A DNA stretch of 7,434 nt from Lysobacterales bacterium (GTDB lineage: Bacteria > Pseudomonadota > Gammaproteobacteria > Xanthomonadales > Rhodanobacteraceae): the NCBI GenBank assembly GCA_013298265.1, contig JAAFHE010000174.1, positions 1 through 7,434 of the forward strand, read 5' to 3'. The position numbers and the translations under genes were made by a program. Positions within the stretch are counted from its first letter, which is position 1, and each line of letters starts with the position of its first letter. Positions 6,741 to 7,434 of the stretch are shown in pieces. Below the pieces are notes generated by a model. The model saw only the letters and a list, made by a program, of their open reading frames with translations. It was not told where the DNA came from and searched no databases.

Positions 6741-7434
6741 GCCCGTCCATGCGCGAGAAAACTGCGGCAGATTCCGGTAACGATGAAATCCGCTCGACCC
6801 TGCTGCGCCTGCGCACCGAACAGGAACGCCTGTTCGTGCAACTGCGCAACGGCGAAAAGCACTTCCGCCAGCTTGCCCGCTCCGTATGGCGGGTGCAGGA
6901 AGACGAGCGCCGACGCCTCGCCCGTGACCTGCACGACGGCATTGGCCAGCACCTCACCGCGTTGCGGCATCGCCTGGACCAGATCCCGCCTGGCGCGGAT
7001 GCGAACGGCATGCTCGTCCAGGCCGTGGAACTCTGCGATATTGCCATTCGGGAAACCCGAACATTGTCGCGTTTGCTGCGTCCGCAGGTACTGGATGATT
7101 TCGGTCTTCCCGCGGCACTGAGCTGGCTGGCGCGCACGTTCCGCGAAAGCAGCCGGCTGCAGGTCGACGTGGAACTGGGCGATGTTCCCGACGATCTCGA
7201 TGGCGAGCTGGCCACGCTGCTGTTCCGTGTCGCCCAGGAGTCGCTGACCAATGTCGCGCGCCACGCCGCCGCCGACACCGTGGTAATCAGCGTGAACCGC
7301 CGGGGCGAGAACATTCACCTGCTGGTCGTCGACGACGGCTGCGGCTGCAATGTCGAGGACGCGTTGTCGAAATCAAGTTCCGGTCTGAGTACCGGAATTG
7401 CCAGCATGCGCGAGCGGGTTCTTCTTTTCGGCGG
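6737..7434 (+). CDS. Soluble NarL/UhpB-type sensor histidine kinase, partial at its 3' end
   Basis: The frame runs open to the right edge (232 codons visible), so only the end of the ATP-binding domain is missing. Residues about 17-55 are Arg/Glu/Gln-rich and helical, probably coiled coil. The HisKA_3 phosphoacceptor box R-R-L-A-R-D-L-H-D-G contains H66. The HATPase domain shows the N box Q-E-S-L-T-N-V-A-R-H (N172), G1 box D199-D200-G-C-G-C and a G-L-S-T-G-I segment (216-221) followed by MRERV. These features place it in the family that phosphorylates LuxR/NarL-type response regulators; such a gene is expected just downstream but is not visible. There is no membrane helix, PAS, GAF or HAMP before the H box, so input must come from a partner. 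GTG 6737 overlaps the kinase stop by 4 bases (GTGA); ATG 6749 in the same frame is an alternative, and neither has a strong ribosome site. Confidence 0.88.
   Translation, partial: MSPSMREKTAADSGNDEIRSTLLRLRTEQERLFVQLRNGEKHFRQLARSVWRVQEDERRRLARDLHDGIGQHLTALRHRLDQIPPGADANGMLVQAVELCDIAIRETRTLSRLLRPQVLDDFGLPAALSWLARTFRESSRLQVDVELGDVPDDLDGELATLLFRVAQESLTNVARHAAADTVVISVNRRGENIHLLVVDDGCGCNVEDALSKSSSGLSTGIASMRERVLLFG

Noticed and set aside
6586..7318. Minus-strand ORFs opposite the histidine kinase
   Set aside because: The plus frame has H, N and G1 boxes in the right order. The antisense products are Arg/Ser-rich or featureless.

Overview
The window is GC-rich DNA with dense bacterial coding. It has long ORFs, Shine-Dalgarno-like starts and overlapping stop/start pairs. 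High GC, two Sec-type secreted proteins, a Hanks-type kinase with a tetratricopeptide (TPR) tail and a NarL/UhpB-type histidine kinase together suggest a Gram-negative proteobacterium, perhaps a gammaproteobacterium near the Xanthomonadales. The taxonomic guess is inference from gene style only.

Left part (1-1326, minus strand): one reading frame stays open from an ATG at 1326 to the left edge, at least 442 codons. It encodes a signal peptide, an N-terminal beta-rich domain of about 130 residues, two copies of a module repeating every 126 residues, and Gly/Ser linkers. The last linker is a tandem (GGGGS)n array that runs off the window. The protein is predicted to be exported; its function is unknown.

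Middle (1327-1605): a 279-base divergent intergenic region. It carries a perfect 16-bp palindrome (TGAGTGAATTCACTCA) and, 74 bp away on centres, a related imperfect dyad (GGTGAATACACC). They are candidate binding sites for one regulator controlling both directions.

Right part (1606-7434, plus strand): four genes in a tight run that looks like an operon. They are (1) a 285-residue secreted protein of unknown function, (2) after a 2-3 base gap and a GTG start, an FHA-GAF protein, (3) with a 4-base ATGA overlap, a 1116-residue membrane Ser/Thr kinase with an intact catalytic core, one transmembrane helix, a TolB/FlgO-like segment and a long TPR tail, and (4) with a 4-base GTGA overlap, a soluble histidine kinase of the NarL/UhpB (HisKA_3) type, cut by the right edge.

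A plausible working model, which is inference, is an envelope signalling unit. The predicted extracytoplasmic TPR tail of the Ser/Thr kinase senses a protein or envelope state. The cytoplasmic kinase phosphorylates threonines that the FHA-GAF protein reads. The sensorless histidine kinase passes the output to a response regulator probably encoded just past the right edge. The two secreted proteins at the divergent promoter are candidate inputs or outputs. No RNA gene, insertion sequence, CRISPR array or convincing terminator was seen.
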